The notes: generated from the letters alone by a model not told the origin. A DNA stretch of 64,000 bases from CAIZQW01 sp037133395 (GCA_037133395.1 JBAXOG010000001.1:44360-108359); one strand, 5' to 3'; shown: positions 46,295-55,157, numbered from the stretch's first letter. Program-made: numbers and translations.

Positions 46295-47130
46295 GAATTT
46301 CTCCTAAAATTACGCAAGCTTTGGCTGTTCTGGTCTTGGGTTCCGCCACGTTGTTAACCGTCATCATCCTACTCTTTGTCGTCGCCTTCGTATTAGTCAA
46401 GGGCTTACCAGGTGTGACCTGGGACTTTCTCTCCTCCGCCCCCAAGGAGATGGGCAAGGAGGGCGGGATTCTGCCCACACTGGTCGGCACGATCTTACTG
46501 CCTCTGCTGGCCATCGGCATAGCGATGCCACTTGGCGTCGGCACCGCTATCTATTTGACTGAGTATACCCGCGAGACGCGCATGACGCGGGCGTTGCGGT
46601 TCGGCACGGACTGTCTGGCTGGCATCCCATCGATTATCTTCGGCTTATTCGGATTTATTTTTTTCGTGGTCATGCTCAAGATGGGGTGGTGCCTCTTGTC
46701 CGGCGCACTCACCCTGTCCATCATGGTGCTCCCGACGATCATCCGGACATCCGAAGAGGCGATTCGAGCCGTGCCGAATGCCTATCGTGAAGTCAGTTTC
46801 TCACTCGGTGCGACGCGCTGGGAGACGGTGATGAAGGTGATCCTTCCCAATGCCTTGCCAGGGATCATGACGGGCATGATTTTGGGCGTGGGCCGCTCGA
46901 TCGGCGAAACCGCCGCGGTGATCTTCACGGCGGGCTCCTCCTTACGAATGCCGCTGACGGTCTTCGATTCTGTGCGAACCATGTCGGTTCACTTCTACAT
47001 TCTCGCCCGTGAAGGGATCTCCAATGAGAAGGCCTACGCGACTGCCGCTGTCCTGATCATCTCGGTGTTGCTAATCAATTTCGTGGCCTACACCATGATG
47101 AACCGCTTTATTTCGAAGAGGTCTAAATGA
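46291..47130 (+). CDS. pstA: Phosphate ABC transporter permease PstA
   Basis: 279 aa with about six transmembrane segments. PstA marks are GIAMPLGVGTAIYLTEYT, GIPSIIFGLFGFIFFV, the coupling loop AYREVSFSLGATRWETVMKV and GRSIGETAAVIFTAGSS. It pairs with PstC in the inner membrane. It overlaps both pstC and pstB1 by 4 nt (ATGA), which indicates translational coupling. Confidence 0.93.
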   Translation: MRISPKITQALAVLVLGSATLLTVIILLFVVAFVLVKGLPGVTWDFLSSAPKEMGKEGGILPTLVGTILLPLLAIGIAMPLGVGTAIYLTEYTRETRMTRALRFGTDCLAGIPSIIFGLFGFIFFVVMLKMGWCLLSGALTLSIMVLPTIIRTSEEAIRAVPNAYREVSFSLGATRWETVMKVILPNALPGIMTGMILGVGRSIGETAAVIFTAGSSLRMPLTVFDSVRTMSVHFYILAREGISNEKAYATAAVLIISVLLINFVAYTMMNRFISKRSK

Positions 47131-47897
47131 GCGAAGCTCCTATCATCAAAATTGCACTTGAAAGTTTCAAATTCTTTCAAGATCGCAAACCGCTCTTGAA
47201 CGGTATCACCTTAGATGTTTGCGCAAACCGCATTCTGGGTGTAATCGGCCCAGCGGGTTCGGGCAAGACGACCTTCCTAAGGTCCTTGAACCGGCTCAAT
47301 GATCTGCTCTTGGACACCCATAGCGAGGGGCAGGCTCTTCTGGACGGGCAAGATATCTACCATCCAACATACGATGTGGTGATGCTCCGCAAACGGGTCG
47401 GCATGCTGTTCGCGCTGCCCGTAGCTCTCCCCATGAGCATCTATGAAAACGTAGTCTATGGCCCTCGGCTTTCAGGAATCCGAAAACGGAGCCGACTCGA
47501 TCAGATCGTGGAGCAAAGCCTGAAAGCCGCCTTCCTGTGGGACGAGGTCAAAGACCGTCTACAGATGTCGGGCTTGCGCCTCTCCGGTGGCCAGCAGCAG
47601 CGTCTCTGCCTAGCACGCGTCCTAGCCATGGAGGAACTGGAAGTCATTTTGCTGGACGAACCCTGTTCAGGCCTCGACCCCATTTCAACAGCGAAGATCG
47701 AGGAAGCATTGACTGTGTTGAAGCAAAAGTATACCATCATTTTGGTGACCAACAATACGAAGCAGGCTGCGCGCGTGGCAGATGATACAGCCTTCTTTCT
47801 CTTGGGCGATCTGATTGAATATGGAAAGACAGAAAAAATCTTTACCGTTCCAGATGATAAACGGACCAATGATTATGTGACAGGCAGATTCGGATGA
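47127..47897 (+). CDS. pstB: PstB-like phosphate transporter ATPase 1 (Q-loop and H-loop residues lost)
   Basis: 256 aa, PstB-type throughout. Walker A GPAGSGKT (41-48), signature LSGGQ (152-156) and Walker B ILLDEP with Glu178 are intact. The Q-loop glutamine is replaced by Ala96 (MLFALP where PstB has MVFQKP), and the H-loop histidine is replaced by Asn209 (VTNNTKQA where PstB has VTHNMQQA). The second ATPase has the opposite pattern. If the two form a heterodimer, this subunit contributes its good signature to the active site and its weak Walker face to the degenerate one. It overlaps both neighbours by 4 nt. Confidence 0.93.
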   Translation: MSEAPIIKIALESFKFFQDRKPLLNGITLDVCANRILGVIGPAGSGKTTFLRSLNRLNDLLLDTHSEGQALLDGQDIYHPTYDVVMLRKRVGMLFALPVALPMSIYENVVYGPRLSGIRKRSRLDQIVEQSLKAAFLWDEVKDRLQMSGLRLSGGQQQRLCLARVLAMEELEVILLDEPCSGLDPISTAKIEEALTVLKQKYTIILVTNNTKQAARVADDTAFFLLGDLIEYGKTEKIFTVPDDKRTNDYVTGRFG

Positions 47898-48649
47898 GTA
47901 CAGTCATTAGTATTGAAAAATTAGATTTGTTCTATGGCGCATTTCAAGCACTGAAACAAGTGTCCATGAATGTCAGGGGGCGCCATATCACAGCGTTAAT
48001 CGGACCGTCAGGGTGCGGAAAGTCAACCTTGCTACGGGCGATCAACCGAATGAACGATTTGGTCCCAGGCGTGAAGATCACTGGATCAATTCTCTTCGAC
48101 GGCAAGGATATCTATGCCTCTGGCGTGGATGTCTGTACGTTGCGCAAACGTATCGGCATGGTCTTCCAGCGACCCAATCCCTTTCCGCTTTCCGTCTTTG
48201 ACAATGTCGCCTTCGGCCTGCGCGTGGAAGGCAGATCCAGCTGGCAGGAAATCGAGAACATTGTCGAGCAGAGCCTCAAACGCGCGTGGCTGTGGGAGCC
48301 GCTCAAGGATAAACTGAACGACTCGGCACTCTCGCTCCCGTTGGATCAGCAACAGCGTCTGTGCATAGCTCGGTTGCTGGCTGTCGAGCCAGAAGTAATT
48401 CTCATGGATGAGCCCTGTTCAGCTTTGGATCCGATCTCCACCAGCAAGATCGAGGAGCTGATGCTGGAGTTGAAAAAAGATTACACCATCGTGATCGTCA
48501 CGCACAACATGCAACAGGCTGCCCGCATTTCAGATTATTCAGGCTACATGTTGCTAGGCGATATGATTGAATTCGGCGAGACCGCCGGCATTTTCACGAA
48601 TCCCAAGGATAAGCGGACACAGGATTACATCAGCGGACGGTATGGATAA
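47894..48649 (+). CDS. pstB: PstB-like phosphate transporter ATPase 2 (signature motif lost)
   Basis: 251 aa, closer to classical PstB. Walker A GPSGCGKS (37-44), Q-loop Gln92 (MVFQRPNPFP), Walker B ILMDEP with Glu173, and H-loop His204 (VTHNMQQA) are all present. The ABC signature, LSGGQ in PstB, reads LPLDQ (148-152), while the flanking QQRLCIAR is unchanged; codons read cleanly with no sign of frameshift. Paired with PstB 1, exactly one nucleotide site would be canonical and one degenerate. It is followed 21 nt later by phoU. Confidence 0.93.
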   Translation: MSTVISIEKLDLFYGAFQALKQVSMNVRGRHITALIGPSGCGKSTLLRAINRMNDLVPGVKITGSILFDGKDIYASGVDVCTLRKRIGMVFQRPNPFPLSVFDNVAFGLRVEGRSSWQEIENIVEQSLKRAWLWEPLKDKLNDSALSLPLDQQQRLCIARLLAVEPEVILMDEPCSALDPISTSKIEELMLELKKDYTIVIVTHNMQQAARISDYSGYMLLGDMIEFGETAGIFTNPKDKRTQDYISGRYG

Positions 48650-48670
48650 GTTAAGATAAGGCGGTGAATT

Positions 48671-49351
48671 ATGGAACGGCATTTTGATGAACAATTGCAG
48701 GCATTGAGAAATCATCTGATGAAGATGAGCGCCATGGCGGAAGTGATGATCGCGGATGCGGTCCGTTCTGTGGTTGATCGCGACAAGGATGCCATTCCTC
48801 CGGTCTATGAGCGCGAGGAACTGGTCAACGAGATGCAGATGGAGATCGATGAGAGCTGCATGAAGCTGATTGCTCTGAACCAGCCGGCTGCAGGCGACCT
48901 GCGTTTTATTCTGGGCATCATCAAGACCAATGGAGAGCTGGAGCGATTGGCTGATGAAGCCGTCAATATTGTCAAGAAAGCGGAACATCTGCTGACGGTT
49001 GATCAACTGAAGCCGTTTGAGCTCATTCCAGAGACATCGCATATCGCCCGGAGCATGGTACGGGATAGTCTGCGCAGTTTTGTCAACCGAAACTCCTCCC
49101 TGGCCCGAGAGGTCTTGGTACGGGATGATCAGCTCGATACATTGAAGACAAAAATCATCGATTTGTTGAAAGCCTGCATGACCGAGGATTCCCAAACCGT
49201 TTCTCGTGCGCTTGATCTGATGTACATCGCCCGGTGTCTCGAACGGATCGGGGATCACGCCACAAACATCGCAGAAAACGCCATCTTTGTTGTCGATGGC
49301 GTTGATGTACGCCATCATGCCGATGAAAAACGTTTGAAAAAGCAGCCATAA
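48671..49351 (+). CDS. phoU: Phosphate signalling protein PhoU
   Basis: 226 aa and all-helical, with two PhoU repeats. The openings FDEQLQALRNHLMKMSAMAE and DSLRSFVNRNSSLAREVL match the family. The metal-binding acidic motifs are EREELVNEMQMEID and, in repeat 2, RDDQLDTLKTK, followed by LMYIARCLERIGDHATNIAE. PhoU couples Pst activity to the PhoR-PhoB system as a negative modulator. It closes the pst operon. No phoB or phoR lies in the window. Confidence 0.93.
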   Translation: MERHFDEQLQALRNHLMKMSAMAEVMIADAVRSVVDRDKDAIPPVYEREELVNEMQMEIDESCMKLIALNQPAAGDLRFILGIIKTNGELERLADEAVNIVKKAEHLLTVDQLKPFELIPETSHIARSMVRDSLRSFVNRNSSLAREVLVRDDQLDTLKTKIIDLLKACMTEDSQTVSRALDLMYIARCLERIGDHATNIAENAIFVVDGVDVRHHADEKRLKKQP

Positions 49352-49386
49352 ACGGCGGCTTTATTTATATATTCTCTTGATTCCAC

Positions 49387-49415
49387 TTGAAACCCATAAA
49401 CCCCTTGGGTATACT
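49387..49415 (+). promoter_or_regulatory. Strong sigma70-type promoter candidate for oadGAB
   Basis: TTGAAA (49387-49392), a 17-nt spacer and TATACT (49410-49415), 29 nt upstream of the oadG start. AGGAGG lies just before the ATG. Confidence 0.65.
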
Positions 49416-49444
49416 GCCTATTACACATTATTCAGGAGGCGCTC

Positions 49445-49669
49445 ATGGAGTTATTTAATCAAACATTTACAATCATGATTGTGGGCATGTCGTTGGTCTT
49501 TTTCTTTATTTTTATCGTCATACAGTGCATGAATTTGATTGCTTTCATGGTCCGTCGCTACGAGACAAATCACCCTGCTCTTCCTGAAGCTGAAAACGAA
49601 ACACCTGCGCATAGTCACGTAGCCGCAGCAATTGCCGTAGTTACCGAACTGATCACGGAAAAGAACTAA
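49445..49669 (+). CDS. oadG: OadG-family decarboxylase gamma subunit
   Basis: 74 aa. One N-terminal transmembrane segment (MIVGMSLVFFFIFIVIQCMN) is followed by a short cytoplasmic tail with histidine near the end (ETPAHSHVAAAIAVVTEL), the normal layout of the gamma subunit of Na+-pumping decarboxylases. It tethers and stabilises the alpha-beta complex. It has AGGAGG upstream and is followed by oadA after 14 nt. Confidence 0.85.
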   Translation: MELFNQTFTIMIVGMSLVFFFIFIVIQCMNLIAFMVRRYETNHPALPEAENETPAHSHVAAAIAVVTELITEKN

Positions 49670-49683
49670 AAGGAGACCTGTCC

Positions 49684-51468
49684 ATGTCCCGCATTCGAAT
49701 CACCGATCTCACCCTCCGCGATGCGCATCAATCCCTCTTTGCAACGCGCCTGCTAACCGAAGATATGCTGCCGGTCGCAAAACAATTTGACCGGGCCGGT
49801 TTTTGGTCGCTCGAAACCTGGGGTGGCGCAACCTTTGACTCCTGCATCCGTTTCCTGAACGAAGATCCCTGGGTGCGCATCCGTTCACTCAAGGCCGCCA
49901 TGCCCAACACGCCGATGCAGATGCTGTTGCGCGGACAGAACCTCCTGGGCTATCGCCACTACGGCGACGATGTTGTCGAGGCCTTTGTCGAATGCGCAGC
50001 CATAAACGGCGTGGATGTATTCCGTGTCTTCGATGCGCTGAATGATGTTCGGAACATGCAGACCTCATTAAAAGCGGTCAAAAAGGCTGGTAAACATGCA
50101 CAAGCAACGCTTAGTTACGCAACAAGCCCAGTCCATACCGTAGACTCTTATGTGACATTGGCACGCGAACTTCAGAAGATGGGTGCTGACTCGCTCTGTA
50201 TCAAGGACATGGCCGGCCTGCTCAAGCCTTATGATGCTTATACGCTGGTCAAGGCACTGAAGAAGGCCGTGGACCTTCCGATCCAAATCCACTCCCATGC
50301 AACCACAGGGATGTCCGTGGCGACCTTGGTCAAGGCGATTGAAGCCGGCGCAGATGGAATCGATACCGCGATCGCCTCCATGGCCATGGGCACCAGCCAC
50401 TCGCCAACCGAAACACTTGTTGAAATTTTAGCCGGAACAGAATATGACACAGGATTGGATCTGAAACCCCTCGTCGAGATCTCTGCCTATTTTCGTGAGA
50501 TACGAAAAAAATACAGAGCTTTTGAATCTTCCTTCGTAGGCGCTGATCCGCGTATCCTGATCGCGCAAGTCCCCGGCGGCATGCTCTCCAACCTCGAAAG
50601 CCAGCTCAAGGAGCAGAACGCGCTGGATAAGCTCGATGCGGTGCTAGAAGAGATTTCGATTGTACAGAAGGATTTTGGTTATCCCCCCTTGGTCACGCCG
50701 ACCAGCCAGATCACCGGCACACAGGCTGTTCTGAATGTGCTGTTCGGACGTTACACCCAGCTCAGCAACGAATCAAAAAATCTGCTCGCCGGCAATTACG
50801 GAAAGACCCCCGCCCAACCGAACCCCGAACTGGTTGCACGCGCTTTGAAAGAACTCAACCTGAAAGAACAGGTCACCTGTCGTCCGGCGGATCTGATCCC
50901 GAATGAGTTTCACAAGCTTGAAGAAGATCTTCGCCAGAAGATGGGCACATCCACTGTGTCTCCTGAAGATGTGCTGACCTACGCCATGTTCCCTCAGGTG
51001 GCACTAGGATTCTTCAAGACACGGGCCAACGGGCCAGTCAAGATCGAAGCACCCAAGGCAGAGGCTGCTGTAAACACAGGCGTGTCAAAAGAACACAACC
51101 ATTTCCTCGTCATGGTCGACGGTGTTGAACACCAGGTCAGCCGTATCCCCGATAAGGATGGCAACGTACATCTGCACGTGAACGGAAAGCCTTTCAAGGT
51201 CAGCGTCGAAAAGGTTCACGCCCCTGCAGCGGCTGCGCCCCTTCCTGCGGGCACAGCGACCGCCAAGGTGCTGGCCCCTATGCCTGGAAAAATACTCTCC
51301 CTCTCTGTCGCCGACGAAACACGGGTTGCGAAAGATCAACCCATCTGCACCATGGAGGCGCTGAAGATGGAAATGGCTATTAAGACCCATCAAGCTGGCA
51401 CCATCCGTTTCGCTGTCAAAGCTGGCGATACTGTAAAGGCCGGTGACACCCTGGCAGAAATCGCATAA
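49684..51468 (+). CDS. oadA: Na+-pumping decarboxylase alpha subunit (carboxyltransferase plus biotin carrier)
   Basis: 594 aa. Residues 1-~450 form the carboxyltransferase TIM barrel and its extension (ITDLTLRDAHQSLFATRL, WGGATFDSCIRFL, SLCIKDMAGLLKPYDAY, IQIHSHATTGMS with metal-binding His). A Pro/Ala linker (HAPAAAAPLPAG) leads to the biotinyl domain with the biotin lysine in MEALKMEM. It moves CO2 from oxaloacetate, or possibly another acyl carboxylate, to biotin. The same architecture is annotated as pyruvate carboxylase subunit B in some genomes, but oadG and oadB alongside favour the Na+ pump. Confidence 0.93.
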   Translation: MSRIRITDLTLRDAHQSLFATRLLTEDMLPVAKQFDRAGFWSLETWGGATFDSCIRFLNEDPWVRIRSLKAAMPNTPMQMLLRGQNLLGYRHYGDDVVEAFVECAAINGVDVFRVFDALNDVRNMQTSLKAVKKAGKHAQATLSYATSPVHTVDSYVTLARELQKMGADSLCIKDMAGLLKPYDAYTLVKALKKAVDLPIQIHSHATTGMSVATLVKAIEAGADGIDTAIASMAMGTSHSPTETLVEILAGTEYDTGLDLKPLVEISAYFREIRKKYRAFESSFVGADPRILIAQVPGGMLSNLESQLKEQNALDKLDAVLEEISIVQKDFGYPPLVTPTSQITGTQAVLNVLFGRYTQLSNESKNLLAGNYGKTPAQPNPELVARALKELNLKEQVTCRPADLIPNEFHKLEEDLRQKMGTSTVSPEDVLTYAMFPQVALGFFKTRANGPVKIEAPKAEAAVNTGVSKEHNHFLVMVDGVEHQVSRIPDKDGNVHLHVNGKPFKVSVEKVHAPAAAAPLPAGTATAKVLAPMPGKILSLSVADETRVAKDQPICTMEALKMEMAIKTHQAGTIRFAVKAGDTVKAGDTLAEIA

Positions 51469-51478
51469 GGAGATCATC

Positions 51479-52840
51479 ATGTTTCGCACCCTCACCTCTA
51501 CTGTCGCCTCTCTCTATCACCGCCGCGGTATGCGTCCAATCATGTTGACCCTGCTGGTCTTCACGGTCTTGTCTTTCATCTTCCCGGCAACGCGCCTTTC
51601 TGCGGTGCAGGCGGTTCAGCAGAGTGGTCCCGTCCTGGCAACTCAGGCGGTCGTTGTTTCACCTGCGCCGGCTACGGGCGACACAATCTCAACGATGGGC
51701 TGTCTGAAGAGTATTGTTCGCTCAACAGGGATCTGGGACATGACGGTCGGCGGCCACTGGAAGCAGGTCATCATGGTTCTCGTGGGCTTCCTCTTGCTCT
51801 ATCTGGGCGTGGTCAAAGATTTTGAACCGTTGCTCCTTGTTCCGATCGGGTTCAGTACCCTCTTCGTCAATGTGCCCCTCGGCGGCATGGGCGATGCGCA
51901 TGGGTTTCTATCGCTCATCTATAAATATGGCATCGAGAATGAAGTGCTTCCGCTCATTGTCTTCATGGGCATCGGCGCGTTGTGTGACTTCGGCCCCCTC
52001 CTGGCTGCACCGCGCACGGCCATCCTGGGAGCTGCTGCGCAGTTCGGTGTCTTCGGTACCCTGCTCGGTGTGGCCGCACTGAATGCCATACCTGGCTTTG
52101 ACTTCTCTCTCAAGCAGGCCTGTTCCATCGCCATTATCGGCGGCGCGGACGGTCCGACCTCCATCATTGTTGCATCGAAATATGCGCCCGAGATGATGGG
52201 CTCAATCGCGGTCGCGGCGTATTCCTATATGGCCTTGGTGCCCGTCATCCAGCCACCCATCATGAAGCTACTCACCACAAAAAAAGAGCGGCTCATCCGT
52301 ATGCGCCAAGTCCGTGAAGTAAGCCAGCTCGAGAAGACCCTCTTCCCGTTATTGCTGGTCGCTCTCTGCATCCTCCTGTTGCCGACGGCCCTGCCGTTGA
52401 TGGGTTGCTTTGCCTTTGGCAACTTTATCAAGGAGTCAGGTGCTATCGAACGCATTTCCAAAACCCTGCAGAACGAGTTGATGAATCTGGCCACAATCTT
52501 CCTCGGATTGGGCGTGGGCATGCAGATGGAAGCTGATAAGTTTGTCTCCCCAGCCACACTCGGCATTATCATCCTGGGATTGCTCGCTTTCTCTCTCGGC
52601 ACGGCAGGCGGGGTGCTCTTTGCCAAGCTGATGAACCTGATCTGGAGAAAGGATCCGGTCAATCCGCTGATCGGCTCAGCAGGCGTCAGCGCCTTCCCCA
52701 TGGCAGCCCGCGTTTCCAACCGTTTAGGTCTTGAGGCTGATCCGCACAACTTCCTGTTAATGCATGCGCTGGGCGCAAACCTCTCAGGCCAAATCGGCTC
52801 CGTTGTCGCCGCAGGCGTGATCCTGTCGATATTCAACTAG
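51479..52840 (+). CDS. oadB: Na+-translocating decarboxylase beta subunit
   Basis: 453 aa from the ATG at 51479, which has AAGGAG 7 nt upstream; a frame starting at 51443 would overlap oadA. The core has about nine membrane segments and OadB marks: LPLIVFMGIGALCDFGPLLA, GGADGPTSIIVASKYAPE, NPLIGSAGVSAFPMAAR and HALGANLSGQIGSVVAAG. It decarboxylates carboxybiotin and exports Na+. The first ~80 residues contain an extra hydrophobic segment and a Pro/Ala-rich stretch, so it is longer at the N-terminus than the simplest family members. Confidence 0.93.
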   Translation: MFRTLTSTVASLYHRRGMRPIMLTLLVFTVLSFIFPATRLSAVQAVQQSGPVLATQAVVVSPAPATGDTISTMGCLKSIVRSTGIWDMTVGGHWKQVIMVLVGFLLLYLGVVKDFEPLLLVPIGFSTLFVNVPLGGMGDAHGFLSLIYKYGIENEVLPLIVFMGIGALCDFGPLLAAPRTAILGAAAQFGVFGTLLGVAALNAIPGFDFSLKQACSIAIIGGADGPTSIIVASKYAPEMMGSIAVAAYSYMALVPVIQPPIMKLLTTKKERLIRMRQVREVSQLEKTLFPLLLVALCILLLPTALPLMGCFAFGNFIKESGAIERISKTLQNELMNLATIFLGLGVGMQMEADKFVSPATLGIIILGLLAFSLGTAGGVLFAKLMNLIWRKDPVNPLIGSAGVSAFPMAARVSNRLGLEADPHNFLLMHALGANLSGQIGSVVAAGVILSIFN

Positions 52841-52865
52841 AACTCCTTGCGAATGGGTTCAGGAA

Positions 52866-52915
52866 GGGAGGGACGAGCGTCTGCTCGTCCAGTCACGCAG
52901 ACGCGTGACCCTCCC
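52866..52915. repeat. Three-way-junction palindrome, copy B
   Basis: The outer stem GGGAGG (52866-52871) pairs with CCTCCC (52910-52915). Inside are the hairpins GACGAGC-GTCT-GCTCGTC (52872-52889) and GTCACGC-AGAC-GCGTGAC (52892-52909). It is nearly identical to copy A, and the one arm difference (T52893 with A52908) preserves pairing. It lies 26 nt after oadB, so it could act as a transcript end. Confidence 0.7.
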
Positions 52916-52956
52916 AACCCCAGAAACAAGAGCCCTGCCACCAAGGCGCAATAACC

Positions 52957-52984
52957 CAAATAAGGCAATAAGGCAATAAGGAAC
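52957..52984. repeat. GGCAATAA-type tandem repeat
   Basis: Three units of AATAAGGC lie in the 52841-53012 gap. Related text (CAATAAGGCAAT) recurs at 59834-59862. Confidence 0.5.
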
Positions 52985-53012
52985 AAGCGTATCCGCTTCG
53001 TGTAATTCTTCT

Positions 53013-53714
53013 ATGTTAAGCGCATTTGTATTGGCGACAGTGGCCGTGGTGTTAGCGGAAATGGGCGACAAGACCCAATTGCTGGCCATGGCTTTTGCCA
53101 CACGTTTCCGTTGGCAGACGGTGCTCTGGGCTGTGCTGATCGCAACGCTTTTAAACCATCTGCTCGCTGTTGCCCTTGGTAATGTGATCACACAGTTCAT
53201 TCCTTTGGATTGGATCAAGCTTGTGGCTGCGGCCTCCTTCATCGTCTTCGCTTTATGGACCATCCGTGGCGACACGCTCGACGGTGAAGATCAGCGGCAA
53301 GGACGCAGCCCCTTCTGGACCGTGGCCATCGCTTTCTTTCTTGCCGAGATGGGTGACAAGACCCAACTCATGACGATTGCGCTCGCGGCTGACGAAGCAG
53401 TCAAGATCGGTGGCGCCGGATGGCTTGCCAAGTGTCAGCAGATCATTCCCGTCTGGATGGGAACCACCACCGGCATGTTGATCGCGGATGCCTTTGGAAT
53501 TGTCGTGGGCATCGTACTGCACAAGCACATCCCAGAGAAGGTCGTGAAATGGGTTGCCGCGCTCTGCTTTGCTGGCTTCGGTCTGGTTGGACTGCATGAT
53601 GCGCTCGACCATCTGCTCAAGCCAGGCACGACAACTCACCACCCTTATCTCATCGCTTCGGTTGTGCTCTTGCCTCTCGTCATGTGGGGCATCTCCAAAA
53701 TCAAAACCCCCTAA
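53013..53714 (+). CDS. TMEM165/GDT1-family (UPF0016) cation exporter
   Basis: 233 aa with six to seven hydrophobic segments in two inverted halves. Each half has the family motif E-x-G-D-K-T (EMGDKTQ at Glu16 and Glu112), which forms the cation site. Bacterial and eukaryotic members export Mn2+ or exchange Ca2+/Mn2+ for protons. The linker between halves is charged and cytoplasmic-like (DTLDGEDQRQGRS). It stands alone between oadB and a convergent gene and ends before a hairpin terminator. The substrate ion cannot be fixed from sequence. Confidence 0.88.
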   Translation: MLSAFVLATVAVVLAEMGDKTQLLAMAFATRFRWQTVLWAVLIATLLNHLLAVALGNVITQFIPLDWIKLVAAASFIVFALWTIRGDTLDGEDQRQGRSPFWTVAIAFFLAEMGDKTQLMTIALAADEAVKIGGAGWLAKCQQIIPVWMGTTTGMLIADAFGIVVGIVLHKHIPEKVVKWVAALCFAGFGLVGLHDALDHLLKPGTTTHHPYLIASVVLLPLVMWGISKIKTP

Positions 53715-53765
53715 AAGAAGTCTTCACAGTTTGCAGTAAAATTTGCGACAACCCGTGAAGAACAA

Positions 53766-53797
53766 AAAAAGGCGCACCCGCAAGGGCGCGCCTTTTT
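53766..53797. terminator. Bidirectional terminator between convergent genes
   Basis: GGCGC pairs with GCGCC, then CCC with GGG across one mismatch, closing a GCAA (GNRA) tetraloop. An A-run precedes and a T-run (53793-53797) follows, so it can work on both strands. It lies between the plus-strand exporter and the minus-strand oxidoreductase. Confidence 0.85.
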
Positions 53798-53813
53798 CAA
53801 TGTGATCACGTCT

Positions 53814-55157
53814 TTATACGATCGGGAGCGTGGCCGCTCCACGATAAGCACGCGTCAGCCAGGCTGGATCGCCCGTACCGTTGGTAAAGGCGAACGCCTT
53901 CGGATCCCAGCACATACGCTGCTTATTATAATAGGCCTGGCTCATCAAGTGGCAAGCGATCGCGGTGTGACCGCCAACCAGCTCGCTGGTGATGGGCTTT
54001 GCGTTGCGATCCCTGACACAGTCTAGGAAATTGCGAACATGATTCTTGCTGACTTCCAGCTTAATCTTCGCATCCTTCAGGAATGTCTTGGTCGCCTTGG
54101 CACAGGCACCTTCGCAAGAAAGTGTCTTGTCCTGCTCCTTGTCAAGGAAACGGACGAAATCCTTACCCTCCATCATGAGGTGGAATTTGCCGCGCGCAGC
54201 AAACACTTCGCCGGTTTCACCAACGAATTTCAGACCATTGCCCTTGGCAATGTGCGTAAGCGTCACACCGTTGGCATACTTCATCGACACACCATCCGTA
54301 TTGTTCGGATTCGTCGAAGGAAGAATCTCAACAGGACCGCTATCGTCCATGCCCATACCCCAATGAGCAATGTCAATGTGATGCGCACCCCAGTCACCAA
54401 TCATGCCAGTTCCAAATTCACGATAGAGACGCCAGTGCGGAAATCCCTTGTGAACGCCGCGAGGCGAGAGCTGTGAATTGTACCCCACGAGTGGCGCAGG
54501 ACCGCACCACTTGTCCCAGTCGAGTCCAGGTTCCGCGGCTTCTTCCTTTTGATTAAACGGAATAGCGGGAGCGCCAATATTAATTTCAATGGTCTTGATC
54601 TTGCCGAGCACATTATTCCTAACCAGTTCGCAGGCGACGCGGAATTCTGGATTAGAGGAACGCTGCATCGACCCCGTTTGCAACACGCGGTTATATTTCT
54701 TCACCGCATTCATGACGGCGATCGCTTCTTTGATGTTATGGGTCAGCGGCTTCTCGCAATAGACATCTTTGCCAGCCTTCAAAGCTTCGATCGTGACAAT
54801 GGCATGCCAGTGATCGGGTGTCGCAACGATGACCACATCAATGGACTTGTCCGCGAGTAATTCACGATAATCATTATAGGCCTTAACTTCAGGCCCGCCA
54901 TTCTTATACGCTTCCTTCAAGGAGTCAAATGCGGCTGTACGGCGCGTGGTGTCCACATCGCATACCGCAACAATCTCAACCCCATCATTAGACCGGAATC
55001 CGTTCATCACGCCACGCATTTGCGTGCCCATGCCCACGCAGCCGACACGAATCTTCGCATTCGCCTTGGTCCCTTGAGCCCAGACGCCTGACGGCAATAT
55101 AAGCGGCGCACCCGCGCACGCAAGCCCCTTCAACATTGTTCTACGATTAAAATACAT
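53814..55157 (-). CDS. Gfo/Idh/MocA-family oxidoreductase with twin-arginine signal (second)
   Basis: 447 aa from the ATG at 55157, which has GGAGGAG about 6 nt upstream. The export signal is NRRTMLKGLACAGAPLIL. The Rossmann motif is VGCVGMGTQMRG, followed by AVCDVDTTRR, ATPDHWHA and EKPLTHN. GMIGDWGAHHIDIAHWGM is the usual catalytic His region in secreted PVC members. Its function is NAD(P)-linked sugar oxidation or reduction, probably in the periplasm; the substrate is unknown. It has its own strong promoter and lies beside an AraC regulator and a UroD-like gene, as part of a second sugar cluster. Confidence 0.88.
   Translation of the reverse strand: MYFNRRTMLKGLACAGAPLILPSGVWAQGTKANAKIRVGCVGMGTQMRGVMNGFRSNDGVEIVAVCDVDTTRRTAAFDSLKEAYKNGGPEVKAYNDYRELLADKSIDVVIVATPDHWHAIVTIEALKAGKDVYCEKPLTHNIKEAIAVMNAVKKYNRVLQTGSMQRSSNPEFRVACELVRNNVLGKIKTIEINIGAPAIPFNQKEEAAEPGLDWDKWCGPAPLVGYNSQLSPRGVHKGFPHWRLYREFGTGMIGDWGAHHIDIAHWGMGMDDSGPVEILPSTNPNNTDGVSMKYANGVTLTHIAKGNGLKFVGETGEVFAARGKFHLMMEGKDFVRFLDKEQDKTLSCEGACAKATKTFLKDAKIKLEVSKNHVRNFLDCVRDRNAKPITSELVGGHTAIACHLMSQAYYNKQRMCWDPKAFAFTNGTGDPAWLTRAYRGAATLPIV

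Noticed and set aside
47894..48649. Frameshift as the cause of the altered ABC signature in the second pstB
   Set aside because: The reading frame continues without a break into the conserved QQRLCIAR and Walker B regions; only the codons for S-G-G differ.
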